The notes under the pieces: model-generated
Databases searched by the model: none
Told to the model about the DNA's origin: nothing
What the model saw: only the letters and a program-made list of their open reading frames with translations
Position numbers and translations under genes: made by a program
Shown here: positions 1 through 5,170 of the stretch, one piece after another
Numbering within the stretch: the stretch's first letter is position 1
Layout of the letters: each line of letters begins with the position of its first letter
Assembly (NCBI GenBank): GCA_030597995.1
Contig: JAUVQV010000101.1
Span: 1-5,170, forward strand
DNA: 5,170 nucleotides
Reading direction: 5' to 3'
Source: Candidatus Rokuibacteriota bacterium
GTDB lineage: Bacteria > JAUVQV01

Positions 1-978
1 GGGGATAGTGATTCCCCGGGCCAGGTAGAAGGCGAACCAGGTCGCGGCGAAAGTGATCAACAGGGCGATCATCCCCAGGGTCATTTTGTAGCTCGTCTGT
101 ATCGGGAGCCGGTAGAGTTTCAGCTGCTGGTAGTTCTCAAAGGTTTTTGTGGCCGCGGCCATCTTTGCCCGCAGGCTGTCCGGGATGAGGTAGTTCACCA
201 CCACCACTCCACGCACCTTCCGGCTCGGCGGGCTCACTACCGGCCAGGCCGCACGGAAGATATCCCAGTCCGGAGAGGCCTGGATCTTGGTTCCGCCGCT
301 GCCCGCCAGGGCGGCGCGAATCTGCTCCGGGTCGGCCGGGTGGAGGGAGGCTACAGGAAAGTCGGGGTTGCTCAGGCGGAGGTCCGGCTCCCCGGGTCTG
401 GAATAGACCTCGATCGCCGTCAGGCGGTAATCCCGTTGCTTTTCGCGGAGGAAGATCTGGAGACGGTCGCGATTGTAGCTCTCAAAGAGGTGTTGCCTGG
501 CGATCTCTTCCGAGAGCCGTCGGGCGGTGTACAAAAGAGACTGATCGGTATTGCGGTAATAGCTGGTGGCCATCTCCGATGAACTGCGGAGGGACTCCTC
601 GACCTGGACATTGAACCAATTCTGGATGCTGCTGGTCATGAGTTTGAGCGAGACCAGAAAGAGGATGAGGGCCGGAATGCTGGAAAGGCTTACAAAGGCG
701 ATGACCAGCCGGGTCCTGAACTTGGATCCGAGGATATTCTGGCGACGTTCGAAGTAAAGTTTGATCAGATTCCGCAGGACGAGGAGCACCAGAACCATCA
801 GGAAGATGATGTTGATGTTGATCAGGGCGACAATGATGATGTTGCTGCCGACCGGGAAAGTGAAGCGAATCCCCTGGAGATAGGTCACCAGGACCGTGAG
901 CATGATGACCAAGGCGAAGAGAATTACTATGGCGGCCAGGTTTCTCAACGGGCGGTTTTTCTTCTCAGCGGCGGTCAT
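1..978 (-). CDS. NtrY-like membrane sensor histidine kinase, N-terminal sensor part (cut by left window edge)
   Basis: The frame is open from an ATG at 978 to position 1 with no stop, giving 326 residues; the catalytic part lies outside the window. I see four hydrophobic segments at about residues 13-34, 46-69, 90-111 and 299-320. The basic loop 70-89 (KLYFERRQNILGSKFRTR) fits a cytoplasmic position between segments 2 and 3. Residues 112-298 form a large extracytoplasmic domain, probably a Cache/PAS-like sensor (inference). The pattern RTRLVIAFVSLSSIPALILF followed by an IQNWF motif is typical of NtrY-family kinases, as is FYLARGITIP, which leads into a HAMP domain. Family members autophosphorylate on His and pass phosphate to an NtrX-like response regulator. 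The start is supported by GGGAGA at 991-986, seven nt upstream, and by the ATGA overlap with the preceding DUF4390 stop. The real ligand and partner regulator cannot be seen here. Assignment as a sensor kinase is firm; NtrY orthology in the strict sense is less certain. Confidence 0.86.
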   Translation of the reverse strand, partial: MTAAEKKNRPLRNLAAIVILFALVIMLTVLVTYLQGIRFTFPVGSNIIIVALININIIFLMVLVLLVLRNLIKLYFERRQNILGSKFRTRLVIAFVSLSSIPALILFLVSLKLMTSSIQNWFNVQVEESLRSSSEMATSYYRNTDQSLLYTARRLSEEIARQHLFESYNRDRLQIFLREKQRDYRLTAIEVYSRPGEPDLRLSNPDFPVASLHPADPEQIRAALAGSGGTKIQASPDWDIFRAAWPVVSPPSRKVRGVVVVNYLIPDSLRAKMAAATKTFENYQQLKLYRLPIQTSYKMTLGMIALLITFAATWFAFYLARGITIP

Positions 979-1622
979 GGCTCATTCTCCCGGCTGATGG
1001 AAAAATGGGCGGAGGTAGCCCACTTGGATTTTGTCCATCCCTGAGCCACAAAAAAGAACAAATAGTTGAGAGGAAAAGTCATTTTCTCGGTCTTGAGACG
1101 GCTTTGGGCCCTGACGTAATAGCGTTTCCCCGGTTGGAGGATAGAAAAAGGGCTGACAATTTCTCCCTCGAGTTCGCTTATGAGCGTCTGGAGATCATGG
1201 TAGCTCTTCGTGGTCCGTTCCCAGGTACGCTCGGTGTCCTGGTAAGTGAGGTGGTATTCCTGGCGCAGGCTATCAAAGGTGGCCGTGCGAACGATTTCCC
1301 GTGAGGCCAGCTTGGTGTCCAGCCAGCGGGGATGGGCCTCACGGAGTTCGAGGTGGAAAACAACGGTCAGGGGAATGCCGGCCTTCATCCGCTTCTCCAG
1401 GACCTTGCCGGGCAGGCCCTGGAGAGAACCATATATAATGATGTGTTCGGAGGTGTGTGTGACCAGGGGAGTGGTCAGGTGTGGAACCAGGCTCCGGAGG
1501 ATGTCGTCCCCCGCCGAGGTCCCCGGGGAGAGGAGGATGAAAACGCCCAGCAGGGCGAGGAGGGGGCTCCACGCCGGACTATTTCTCCGGTGCGGAAGAA
1601 TTCTCTTCGAGCTTGAGACCAT
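975..1622 (-). CDS. DUF4390-type exported protein
   Basis: This encodes 215 residues. The N-terminus has a basic region (KRILPHRR), a hydrophobic core at about 20-31 ([11 protein letters not shown]) and a likely cleavage site after TSA at residue 37, so it is probably secreted to the periplasm or anchored by an uncleaved signal. The mature part matches the DUF4390 pattern as I know it: [12 protein letters not shown] near 82-93, a [13 protein letters not shown] stretch at 100-112, YHLTYQD at 123-129, and a C-terminal [15 protein letters not shown] followed by FPLNYLFFF and paired Trp residues. No catalytic motif is visible and the family has no firm function. It overlaps nrdR by 44 nt and ends in an ATGA overlap with the NtrY-like kinase, its usual neighbour in many proteobacteria, which suggests a role linked to that kinase. 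The ATG at 1622 is the only conventional start before an in-frame stop at 1655-1653, although no good ribosome binding site precedes it. Confidence 0.85.
   Translation of the reverse strand: MVSSSKRILPHRRNSPAWSPLLALLGVFILLSPGTSAGDDILRSLVPHLTTPLVTHTSEHIIIYGSLQGLPGKVLEKRMKAGIPLTVVFHLELREAHPRWLDTKLASREIVRTATFDSLRQEYHLTYQDTERTWERTTKSYHDLQTLISELEGEIVSPFSILQPGKRYYVRAQSRLKTEKMTFPLNYLFFFVAQGWTKSKWATSAHFSISRENEP
986..991 (-). promoter_or_regulatory. Ribosome binding site of the NtrY-like kinase gene
   Basis: GGGAGA reads on the minus strand from 991 to 986, 7 nt before the ATG at 978, within the last codons of the DUF4390 gene. It supports the ATGA-overlap start. Confidence 0.7.
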
Positions 1623-2085
1623 GAGTGTGATGCTTGCTGTTGAGAAGGCCCTTCAGCTCGGCCATGAATTCGGAGATGTCTTTGAATTGCCGGTAGACGG
1701 AGGCGAAGCGGACATAGGCGACGTCGTCCAGGAGTTGGAGCTGTTCCATGATTTTTTGGCCGATGCGGCTGCTGGAGATCTCCTTCTCGCCCAGCTCCAA
1801 CAGCTCATTTTCGATTTCCTGGAGGATACCCTCGATGCGCCCCAGGCTGACGGGCCTTTTCTGGCATGCCTTCTGGATGCCGGAAAGAATTTTCTGGCGG
1901 TCGAACGCCTCACCCCGGCCGTCTTTCTTCACCACGATCGGTAGAATTTCCTCCACGCGCTCGTAGGTGGTGAAGCGCCGTTGGCACTTAAGGCACTCCC
2001 GGCGGCGACGAATCACTTCACCGTTCTTGCCGGTGCGGGAATCAACGACCTTGTCTTCGGGGTGTGTGCAAAAAGGGCACCTCAA
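1579..2085 (-). CDS. nrdR: NrdR, transcriptional repressor of ribonucleotide reductase genes
   Basis: This 168-residue protein matches NrdR over its full length (usual length about 150-170). The N-terminus is a zinc ribbon with Cys3, Cys6, Cys31 and Cys34 (MRCPFC and ECLKC) and the conserved VDSR and [17 protein letters not shown] segments that form the DNA-binding module. An ATP-cone follows from about residue 47 to 137 ([18 protein letters not shown] through [13 protein letters not shown]); it senses ATP/dATP and sets oligomeric state. In known bacteria NrdR binds paired NrdR boxes upstream of nrd operons and represses them when dATP is abundant. The start is a TTG, fixed by the conserved MRCPFC terminus and by a strong upstream GAGGGAGG. 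It overlaps the dCMP deaminase stop by 4 nt. The last 25 or so residues after LKGLLNSK are a variable, charged tail which overlaps the DUF4390 gene. Confidence 0.97.
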   Translation of the reverse strand: MRCPFCTHPEDKVVDSRTGKNGEVIRRRRECLKCQRRFTTYERVEEILPIVVKKDGRGEAFDRQKILSGIQKACQKRPVSLGRIEGILQEIENELLELGEKEISSSRIGQKIMEQLQLLDDVAYVRFASVYRQFKDISEFMAELKGLLNSKHHTHGLKLEENSSAPEK

Positions 2086-2582
2086 TCCAAATCCTCCCTC
2101 CGGGGCGCTTCCCCGGGGCGGGTCCTGTAGAGCTCGATGCCGGCCGTGGAGAGAAACTCACGAGAAAGCTCATCGGGATAGCCCTCATGGAACACGATCT
2201 TCCGGATGCCGGCATTGATCAGCATTTTGGAACAGATCACGCAGGGGAGATTACTGCAATAGAGAGTGGCGCTGTTGATGCCGACGCCGTGGAGCGCGGC
2301 CTGGATTATGACATTCTGCTCCGCGTGGAGGGCGCGGCAGAGTTCGTGTCTCTCCCCGGACGGAATTTCGAGCTGCTCTCGGAGACAGCCGGCTTCCAGA
2401 CAATGCTTGATCCCGCGGGGAGCGCCGTTGTAACCGGTGGAAAGAATTCTTTTGTCCCGTACCAGGATGGCTCCAACCTGCCGCCGGAGGCAGGTGGAAC
2501 GGGTGGCGACGAAACGGGTGATGTCCATAAAGTAGTGATCCCACGACGGGCGCCGGCATTCCAGGATTTCAGCTTTTTTCAT
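2082..2582 (-). CDS. comEB: ComEB-type deoxycytidylate (dCMP) deaminase
   Basis: This 166-residue cytosolic zinc enzyme deaminates dCMP to dUMP, the substrate for thymidylate synthase. The cytidine/deoxycytidylate deaminase signature is complete: His86-Ala-Glu88 (HAEQN) supplies one zinc ligand and the catalytic acid, and Pro113-Cys114-x-x-Cys117 (PCVIC) supplies the two other ligands. The N-terminal RPSWDHYFM and [16 protein letters not shown] stretch, the GYNGAPRG loop at 50-57 and the [16 protein letters not shown] segment are typical of the dCMP deaminase/ComEB family rather than of tRNA or free-base deaminases. Cys31, Cys61 and His79 could form a second, structural zinc site, as in some phage dCMP deaminases (inference). 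The ATG at 2582 lies 14 nt inside the end of glyA and lacks a clear Shine-Dalgarno sequence, so translation is probably coupled to glyA. Its TGA overlaps the TTG start of nrdR. No competence role is implied by the symbol. Confidence 0.96.
   Translation of the reverse strand: MKKAEILECRRPSWDHYFMDITRFVATRSTCLRRQVGAILVRDKRILSTGYNGAPRGIKHCLEAGCLREQLEIPSGERHELCRALHAEQNVIIQAALHGVGINSATLYCSNLPCVICSKMLINAGIRKIVFHEGYPDELSREFLSTAGIELYRTRPGEAPRREDLD
2093..2100 (-). promoter_or_regulatory. Strong ribosome binding site deciding the nrdR TTG start
   Basis: GAGGGAGG reads on the minus strand from 2100 to 2093, 7 nt before the TTG at 2085-2083. It lies inside the 3' end of the dCMP deaminase gene. Together with the conserved MRCPFC terminus it fixes the TTG as the nrdR start. 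Confidence 0.85.
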
Positions 2583-3834
2583 GAAATGCTTTCAGACGCT
2601 CGGCATAGAGTGGAAAGCGCCGAACCAGATCTTGGACCTCCCCCAGGACTTCCCGCTGGATCTTTTCTTGACCGGGTTGGGTCAGGACCCTGTGGATGAG
2701 GCCGGCCACGGTGACCATCTCACCGGCTCGCATTCCCCGGGTGGTGAGGGCGGGAGTCCCGAGCCTGATCCCGCTGGTCACCCTCGGGGGTTGAGGATCG
2801 AAGGGGATGGCGTTTTTATTTGCCGTGATACCCGCCCGGTCCAGGGCGGCTTCGGCCTCCTTGCCCGTAATGCCCAAACCGGCGACGTCCACCAGCATCA
2901 GGTGCGTGTCCGTACCTCCCGTCACCAGCCGCAGGCCCAGGCGCGCAAGTTCCGCGGCCAGGACGCGGGCGTTCTCGACTATCTGCTCCTGGTAGGTCTT
3001 GAATGAAGGTTTCAGGGCCTCCTGGAAAGCCACCGCCTTGGCGGCGATGACATGCATCAGAGGACCTCCCTGGAAACCGGGGAAGACATTTTTATCGATG
3101 ATCTTGGCAAAGTCCTCGCGGCAGAGGATCAGACCTCCGCGAGGGCCGCGGAGGGTTTTGTGGGTGGTGGAGGTGACCAGGGGGGAGTGGGGGATCGGCG
3201 AAGGGTGGAGTCCGGCCGCTACTAGTCCGGCGATGTGGGCGATGTCCACCATGAGGAGCGCCCCGACTGATTCCGCCGCCTCCGCGAACTTCCTGAAATC
3301 CAGGGTTCGGGGGTAGGCACTGGCACCGGCGATGATGAGTTTGGGACGATGCTCCTCGGCCAGGGATTGCAATTTCAGATAATCGATGGTTTCCGTCTTC
3401 CGCTCGACACCGTAGAACACCATCTTAAAATAGCGGCCCGAGAAGCTCACCGGGCTGCCGTGGGAGAGGTGGCCGCCGTGCGCGAGATTCATCCCCATCA
3501 TTGTGTCTCCGGGTTGGAGCACCGAGAAGTAGACCTGCATGTTGGCCTGGGTGCCGGAGTGAGGTTGGACATTGGCGTGGTCGGCTCCGAAAAGTTTCTT
3601 CGCTCTTTCACGAGCGAGGGTCTCGGCGATGTCGACGAACTCGCAGCCCCCATAGTACCTCCGGCCGGGGTAGCCCTCAGCATATTTATTGGTCAGGACG
3701 GATCCCTGGGCCTCGAGGACCGCCTCGCTGACGAAGTTTTCCGAGGCGATCAGTTCCAGTTTCCCGGATTGCCGTCGTGTTTCGAGCTCAATGGCGCGGG
3801 CGATTTCCGGATCGACGCCGGTGAGGTAACTCAT
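2569..3834 (-). CDS. glyA: Serine hydroxymethyltransferase
   Basis: This 421-residue protein is full length for bacterial GlyA (about 415-435). It is a cytosolic PLP enzyme that converts serine and tetrahydrofolate to glycine and 5,10-methylene-tetrahydrofolate, the main source of one-carbon units for thymidylate, purines and methionine. Visible hallmarks are LELIASENF at 26-34, [16 protein letters not shown] at 48-63, the PHSGTQAN loop at 91-98, the D197-x-A-H200 site in [11 protein letters not shown], the PLP lysine Lys226 in [22 protein letters not shown] at 251-258, and Arg357 in [14 protein letters not shown], which binds the substrate carboxylate. No key residue is missing. The ATG at 3834 is preceded by GGGGAG at 3845-3840. 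It appears to be the first gene of the minus-strand operon and overlaps the next gene by 14 nt. In many relatives rpiB precedes glyA; here the upstream neighbour is instead a divergent gene across a 370-bp spacer. Confidence 0.98.
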   Translation of the reverse strand: MSYLTGVDPEIARAIELETRRQSGKLELIASENFVSEAVLEAQGSVLTNKYAEGYPGRRYYGGCEFVDIAETLARERAKKLFGADHANVQPHSGTQANMQVYFSVLQPGDTMMGMNLAHGGHLSHGSPVSFSGRYFKMVFYGVERKTETIDYLKLQSLAEEHRPKLIIAGASAYPRTLDFRKFAEAAESVGALLMVDIAHIAGLVAAGLHPSPIPHSPLVTSTTHKTLRGPRGGLILCREDFAKIIDKNVFPGFQGGPLMHVIAAKAVAFQEALKPSFKTYQEQIVENARVLAAELARLGLRLVTGGTDTHLMLVDVAGLGITGKEAEAALDRAGITANKNAIPFDPQPPRVTSGIRLGTPALTTRGMRAGEMVTVAGLIHRVLTQPGQEKIQREVLGEVQDLVRRFPLYAERLKAFHEKS

Positions 3835-3839
3835 GTTTT

Positions 3840-3845
3840 CTCCCC
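3840..3845 (-). promoter_or_regulatory. Ribosome binding site of glyA
   Basis: GGGGAG reads on the minus strand from 3845 to 3840, 5 nt before the ATG of glyA. It supports this start over any in-frame alternative further inside the gene. Confidence 0.7.
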
Positions 3846-3906
3846 AAGATGCAACCAGCTCCTGTTTGGCGATTGTCGAAAATTTACCGAGAGAATATCA
3901 TGATTC

Positions 3907-3925
3907 CGGGCTAAAGAGAAGCCCG
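3907..3925. repeat. Small GC-rich hairpin in the glyA leader
   Basis: CGGGCT at 3907-3912 and AGCCCG at 3920-3925 are perfect 6-nt inverted arms around a 7-nt loop. On the plus strand a run of five T follows at 3933-3937 but is separated from the stem by 7 nt, and no gene on that strand ends here, so it is not a convincing terminator. On the minus strand it would sit about 70 nt upstream of the glyA start. It may simply belong to the neighbouring repeat unit. Confidence 0.35.
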
Positions 3926-3943
3926 ATGGAGCTTTTTCCCGGT

Positions 3944-4047
3944 AGTCGAGGAATCTGGAAACCGAGATCCCTCGACTCGGTCGCGAAACTCCCTCCCTCG
4001 GGATGACAGCGGGGGGCCGTATCGCTATCGCCTGGCCGGGATGACAG
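3944..4047. repeat. Intergenic repeat-like element with inverted and direct repeats
   Basis: An imperfect inverted repeat has arms at 3944-3956 (AGTCGAGGAATCT) and 3965-3977 (AGATCCCTCGACT), matching at 12 of 13 positions around an 8-nt loop. Just beyond it are two exact copies of the 11-mer CGGGATGACAG at 3999-4009 and 4037-4047. The combination of a CCCTCGACTCGG block and CGGGATGACA is familiar from dispersed intergenic repeats scattered through many bacterial genomes (general recollection, not a search). It lies in the probable glyA leader, where on the minus strand the inverted repeat could fold into a stem. Its multiplicity in this genome cannot be judged from one window, and no transposase is present. 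Confidence 0.6.
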
Positions 4048-4108
4048 GACTCTTCGAGACCACACTTTTCCACATCGAGCCAATCAAATCCAATCCAAAT
4101 CTTGACAG

Positions 4109-4125
4109 ATATTATAAAATAATAT
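4109..4125. promoter_or_regulatory. AT-rich perfect palindrome, possible operator
   Basis: ATATTAT (4109-4115) and ATAATAT (4119-4125) are perfect 7-nt inverted arms around AAA. The site lies within the AT-rich part of the divergent spacer, directly after a TTGACA box on the plus strand, and contains TATAAT on the minus strand (4116-4111). Its position would allow a dimeric regulator to affect both directions. It does not fit the NrdR-box pattern well. AT-rich palindromes also arise by chance, so the operator reading is only a suggestion. Confidence 0.3.
4111..4116 (-). promoter_or_regulatory. Candidate -10 box for the glyA operon
   Basis: TATAAT reads on the minus strand from 4116 to 4111. 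No good -35 box is seen about 17 nt upstream (AACCCT there), and there is no extended TGn motif. If used, the leader to the glyA start would be about 270 nt and would include the repeat-like element. An upstream promoter nearer glyA cannot be excluded. Confidence 0.22.
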
Positions 4126-4204
4126 AGGAATTAAGGGTTTTAGATCTTTTCTTTGGGGAAAGCCCAACCGCAAATGAATATTTATTCTTTTGCAAGGGAT
4201 TTGT

Positions 4205-5170
4205 ATGTGTAGACTCAGGGTCTTGATCTTAGTGCTTTTTACAACCCTGGGTGGCGTCTTGTTATCTCAACTTCCCGCCGTGGCCGCTGATCTCTCGACC
4301 ACTATCGACCTCGATTACACATTTGAGCAGGAAAATTTGGCAGGGAATATAACCTCCAGCACTTCCATCAATCAAAAGTATGAGATTCAGTACGACACTG
4401 ACATCACCTCCCTCTTTGACCTTTTGGGATCCGTCAAGTTGGAGCTGCAAAATGATTTTGGGGCCAAGGTTGCTGATACTTCCAAGGTGGCCCCCTCATT
4501 GGAGCTGTCCATAAAGGGCCCTCAGGCATCGCTCAAGACCAGCTATAAGTCAGTGATAACCTCGACTTCAGCATTTGAGGAGACAGCCGAAAGCAAGGAA
4601 TATTCTAATGATTATCTGGTAGAACTCCAGATTTCTCCGGATTTCTGGCCAGAGGCCAGGTTCAAGTGGGAAAAAAGGAGGGATTTCCAACGCCAGACGG
4701 TTGAGGATTCGACCAGGACCACAGAGCTGGAGCTGAAGAAAGAGGTAGGTAACCTGCGTTTCGAGTTCGATTTGAAAGGGATCAATAATGATCAATCGCT
4801 TCCGACTTCGAGTACCAGCGATGAAATCGAGTGGATCGGCAAAGCAGCCTACCAGTCGGAACTCTGGAGGGAGACGGATATCGATCTCGCATACGAAATC
4901 CAGGAAACCCATGAGGAAGTTTTTCAGCGGGGAGTGTTCTCGGATGAGACGAAAACTTACCGCCAGAACATCAAAGGACGCCTGACGAAGTCTTTGGACC
5001 TGACTCCGCGCATCGGGGCACAGGTAGATTACGAGTTTGAATTCGAAGAGGACCTTCTCAAGTTAGATAACGATTATATTACCCTGCAACAATTGGGATT
5101 ACAACTGGATTACGATGTCCTGAAATGGATGAACCTGCGAGGGAAGTTTATGAGGGAGTCAGAGAGCACC
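4205..5170 (+). CDS. Secreted beta-strand-rich protein, probable outer-membrane beta-barrel (cut by right window edge)
   Basis: The frame is open from ATG 4205 to the window end, giving 322 residues without a stop. The N-terminus is a clear signal peptide: CRLR, a hydrophobic core from about residue 6 to 20 and a cleavage site near AVAA at 25-28. No lipobox is present. The rest is rich in alternating polar/hydrophobic strands with aromatic residues, for example SVKLELQNDF (76-85), ARFKWEKRRDF (151-161), LRFEFDLKG (184-192), DIDLAYEIQE (225-234), GAQVDYEFEFEE (271-282) and LQLDYDVLKWMNLRGKF (299-315). Paired strands joined by short charged turns are the pattern of an outer-membrane barrel or another beta-sheet envelope protein. 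I do not recognise the family, and no enzyme motif is seen. The start is backed by AAGGGA at 4194-4199, 5 nt upstream, and an in-frame stop at 4175-4177. Base composition is visibly less GC-rich than in the minus-strand operon. Confidence 0.8.
   Translation, partial: MCRLRVLILVLFTTLGGVLLSQLPAVAADLSTTIDLDYTFEQENLAGNITSSTSINQKYEIQYDTDITSLFDLLGSVKLELQNDFGAKVADTSKVAPSLELSIKGPQASLKTSYKSVITSTSAFEETAESKEYSNDYLVELQISPDFWPEARFKWEKRRDFQRQTVEDSTRTTELELKKEVGNLRFEFDLKGINNDQSLPTSSTSDEIEWIGKAAYQSELWRETDIDLAYEIQETHEEVFQRGVFSDETKTYRQNIKGRLTKSLDLTPRIGAQVDYEFEFEEDLLKLDNDYITLQQLGLQLDYDVLKWMNLRGKFMRESEST

Larger units (their letters stand above)
4102..4128 (+). promoter_or_regulatory. Candidate sigma-70 promoter for the plus-strand gene
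   Basis: A consensus -35 box TTGACA is at 4102-4107. The best -10 match is TATAGG at 4123-4128, which leaves a 15-nt spacer, shorter than the usual 16-18. Transcription would start near 4135 and give a leader of about 70 nt. The -35 box is exact, but the weak -10 box and short spacing keep this tentative. Confidence 0.35.
3835..4204. other. Divergent intergenic spacer, glyA to plus-strand gene
   Basis: These 370 bases hold no gene that I can support. The part next to glyA (about 3900-4075) is GC-rich with inverted and direct repeats and resembles a dispersed intergenic repeat unit. The part from about 4081 to 4204 is AT-rich and holds the candidate promoter elements and a palindrome. A short open frame on the minus strand through 3831-4083 has repeat-like content and no ribosome binding site, so I do not call it a gene. 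No tRNA-like or known riboswitch structure was found by eye. Confidence 0.85.

Noticed and set aside
1246..1944. Plus-strand open frame of 232 codons
   Set aside because: It lies wholly antisense to the conserved nrdR and DUF4390 genes and its translation is low-complexity and without any known motif.
2064..2699. Plus-strand open frame of 211 codons
   Set aside because: It is antisense to the complete dCMP deaminase gene and the end of glyA; GC-rich genes commonly leave such open antisense frames.
3349..3903. Plus-strand open frame of 184 codons running past the glyA start
   Set aside because: It is almost entirely antisense to conserved glyA codons, lacks a ribosome binding site and shows no recognisable protein features.
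3907..3937. Intrinsic terminator on the plus strand
   Set aside because: The T-run is 7 nt away from the stem and no plus-strand gene ends upstream of it.
3831..4083. Short minus-strand frames upstream of glyA
   Set aside because: Two overlapping frames translate the repeat-like DNA; they lack ribosome binding sites, and their content (for example CHPEGG and ESRDLG) is what such intergenic repeats usually give when translated.
4102..4128. NrdR box in the divergent spacer
   Set aside because: The AT-rich palindrome lacks the ACAC/GTGT ends of NrdR boxes, and no second tandem box is present.
4150..4175. TTGGG-GAAAG-CCCAA stem followed by CCGCAAATG, considered as a riboswitch fragment
   Set aside because: The stem has only 5 bp and the surrounding bases do not fit the cyclic-di-GMP, glycine or other aptamer cores that I know.

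Overview
The window carries a compact minus-strand gene cluster that fills roughly positions 1-3834, read from right to left, and one divergent plus-strand gene that starts at 4205 and runs off the right edge. The order along the minus strand is glyA (serine hydroxymethyltransferase), a ComEB-type dCMP deaminase, nrdR (ribonucleotide reductase repressor), an exported DUF4390-type protein, and the N-terminal sensor half of an NtrY-like membrane histidine kinase cut by the left edge. All five reading frames overlap their neighbours (by 14, 4, 44 and 4 nt), so they very probably form a single translationally coupled operon.

The first three genes share one theme, deoxynucleotide supply. GlyA makes the methylene-tetrahydrofolate used by thymidylate synthase, dCMP deaminase makes the dUMP substrate, and NrdR represses ribonucleotide reductase genes. 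The last two genes form a different pair: a secreted DUF4390 protein and an NtrY-family kinase with four membrane segments and a large extracytoplasmic domain. They are fused onto the nucleotide cluster without any gap.

Between glyA and the plus-strand gene lies a 370-bp divergent spacer. Its glyA-proximal half is GC-rich and holds repeat-like DNA: a 13+13 bp imperfect inverted repeat, two 11-nt direct repeats and a small GC-rich hairpin. Its other half is AT-rich, with a TTGACA box and a 17-bp perfect palindrome, and is the likely promoter region for one or both directions. The plus-strand gene encodes a protein with a signal peptide and many alternating, aromatic-rich beta strands, most like an outer-membrane beta-barrel; I do not recognise its family.

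The organism is a bacterium, almost certainly with a Gram-negative envelope (signal peptide plus barrel-like protein, DUF4390/NtrY pair). The glyA-comEB-nrdR order and the kinase type suggest a Desulfobacterota/deltaproteobacterial lineage or an allied phylum; this is an inference from general knowledge and not proven by the window. Apart from the intergenic repeat and the unknown barrel-like gene, this is ordinary core-genome sequence; I see no mobile element, CRISPR array, RNA gene or defence system.
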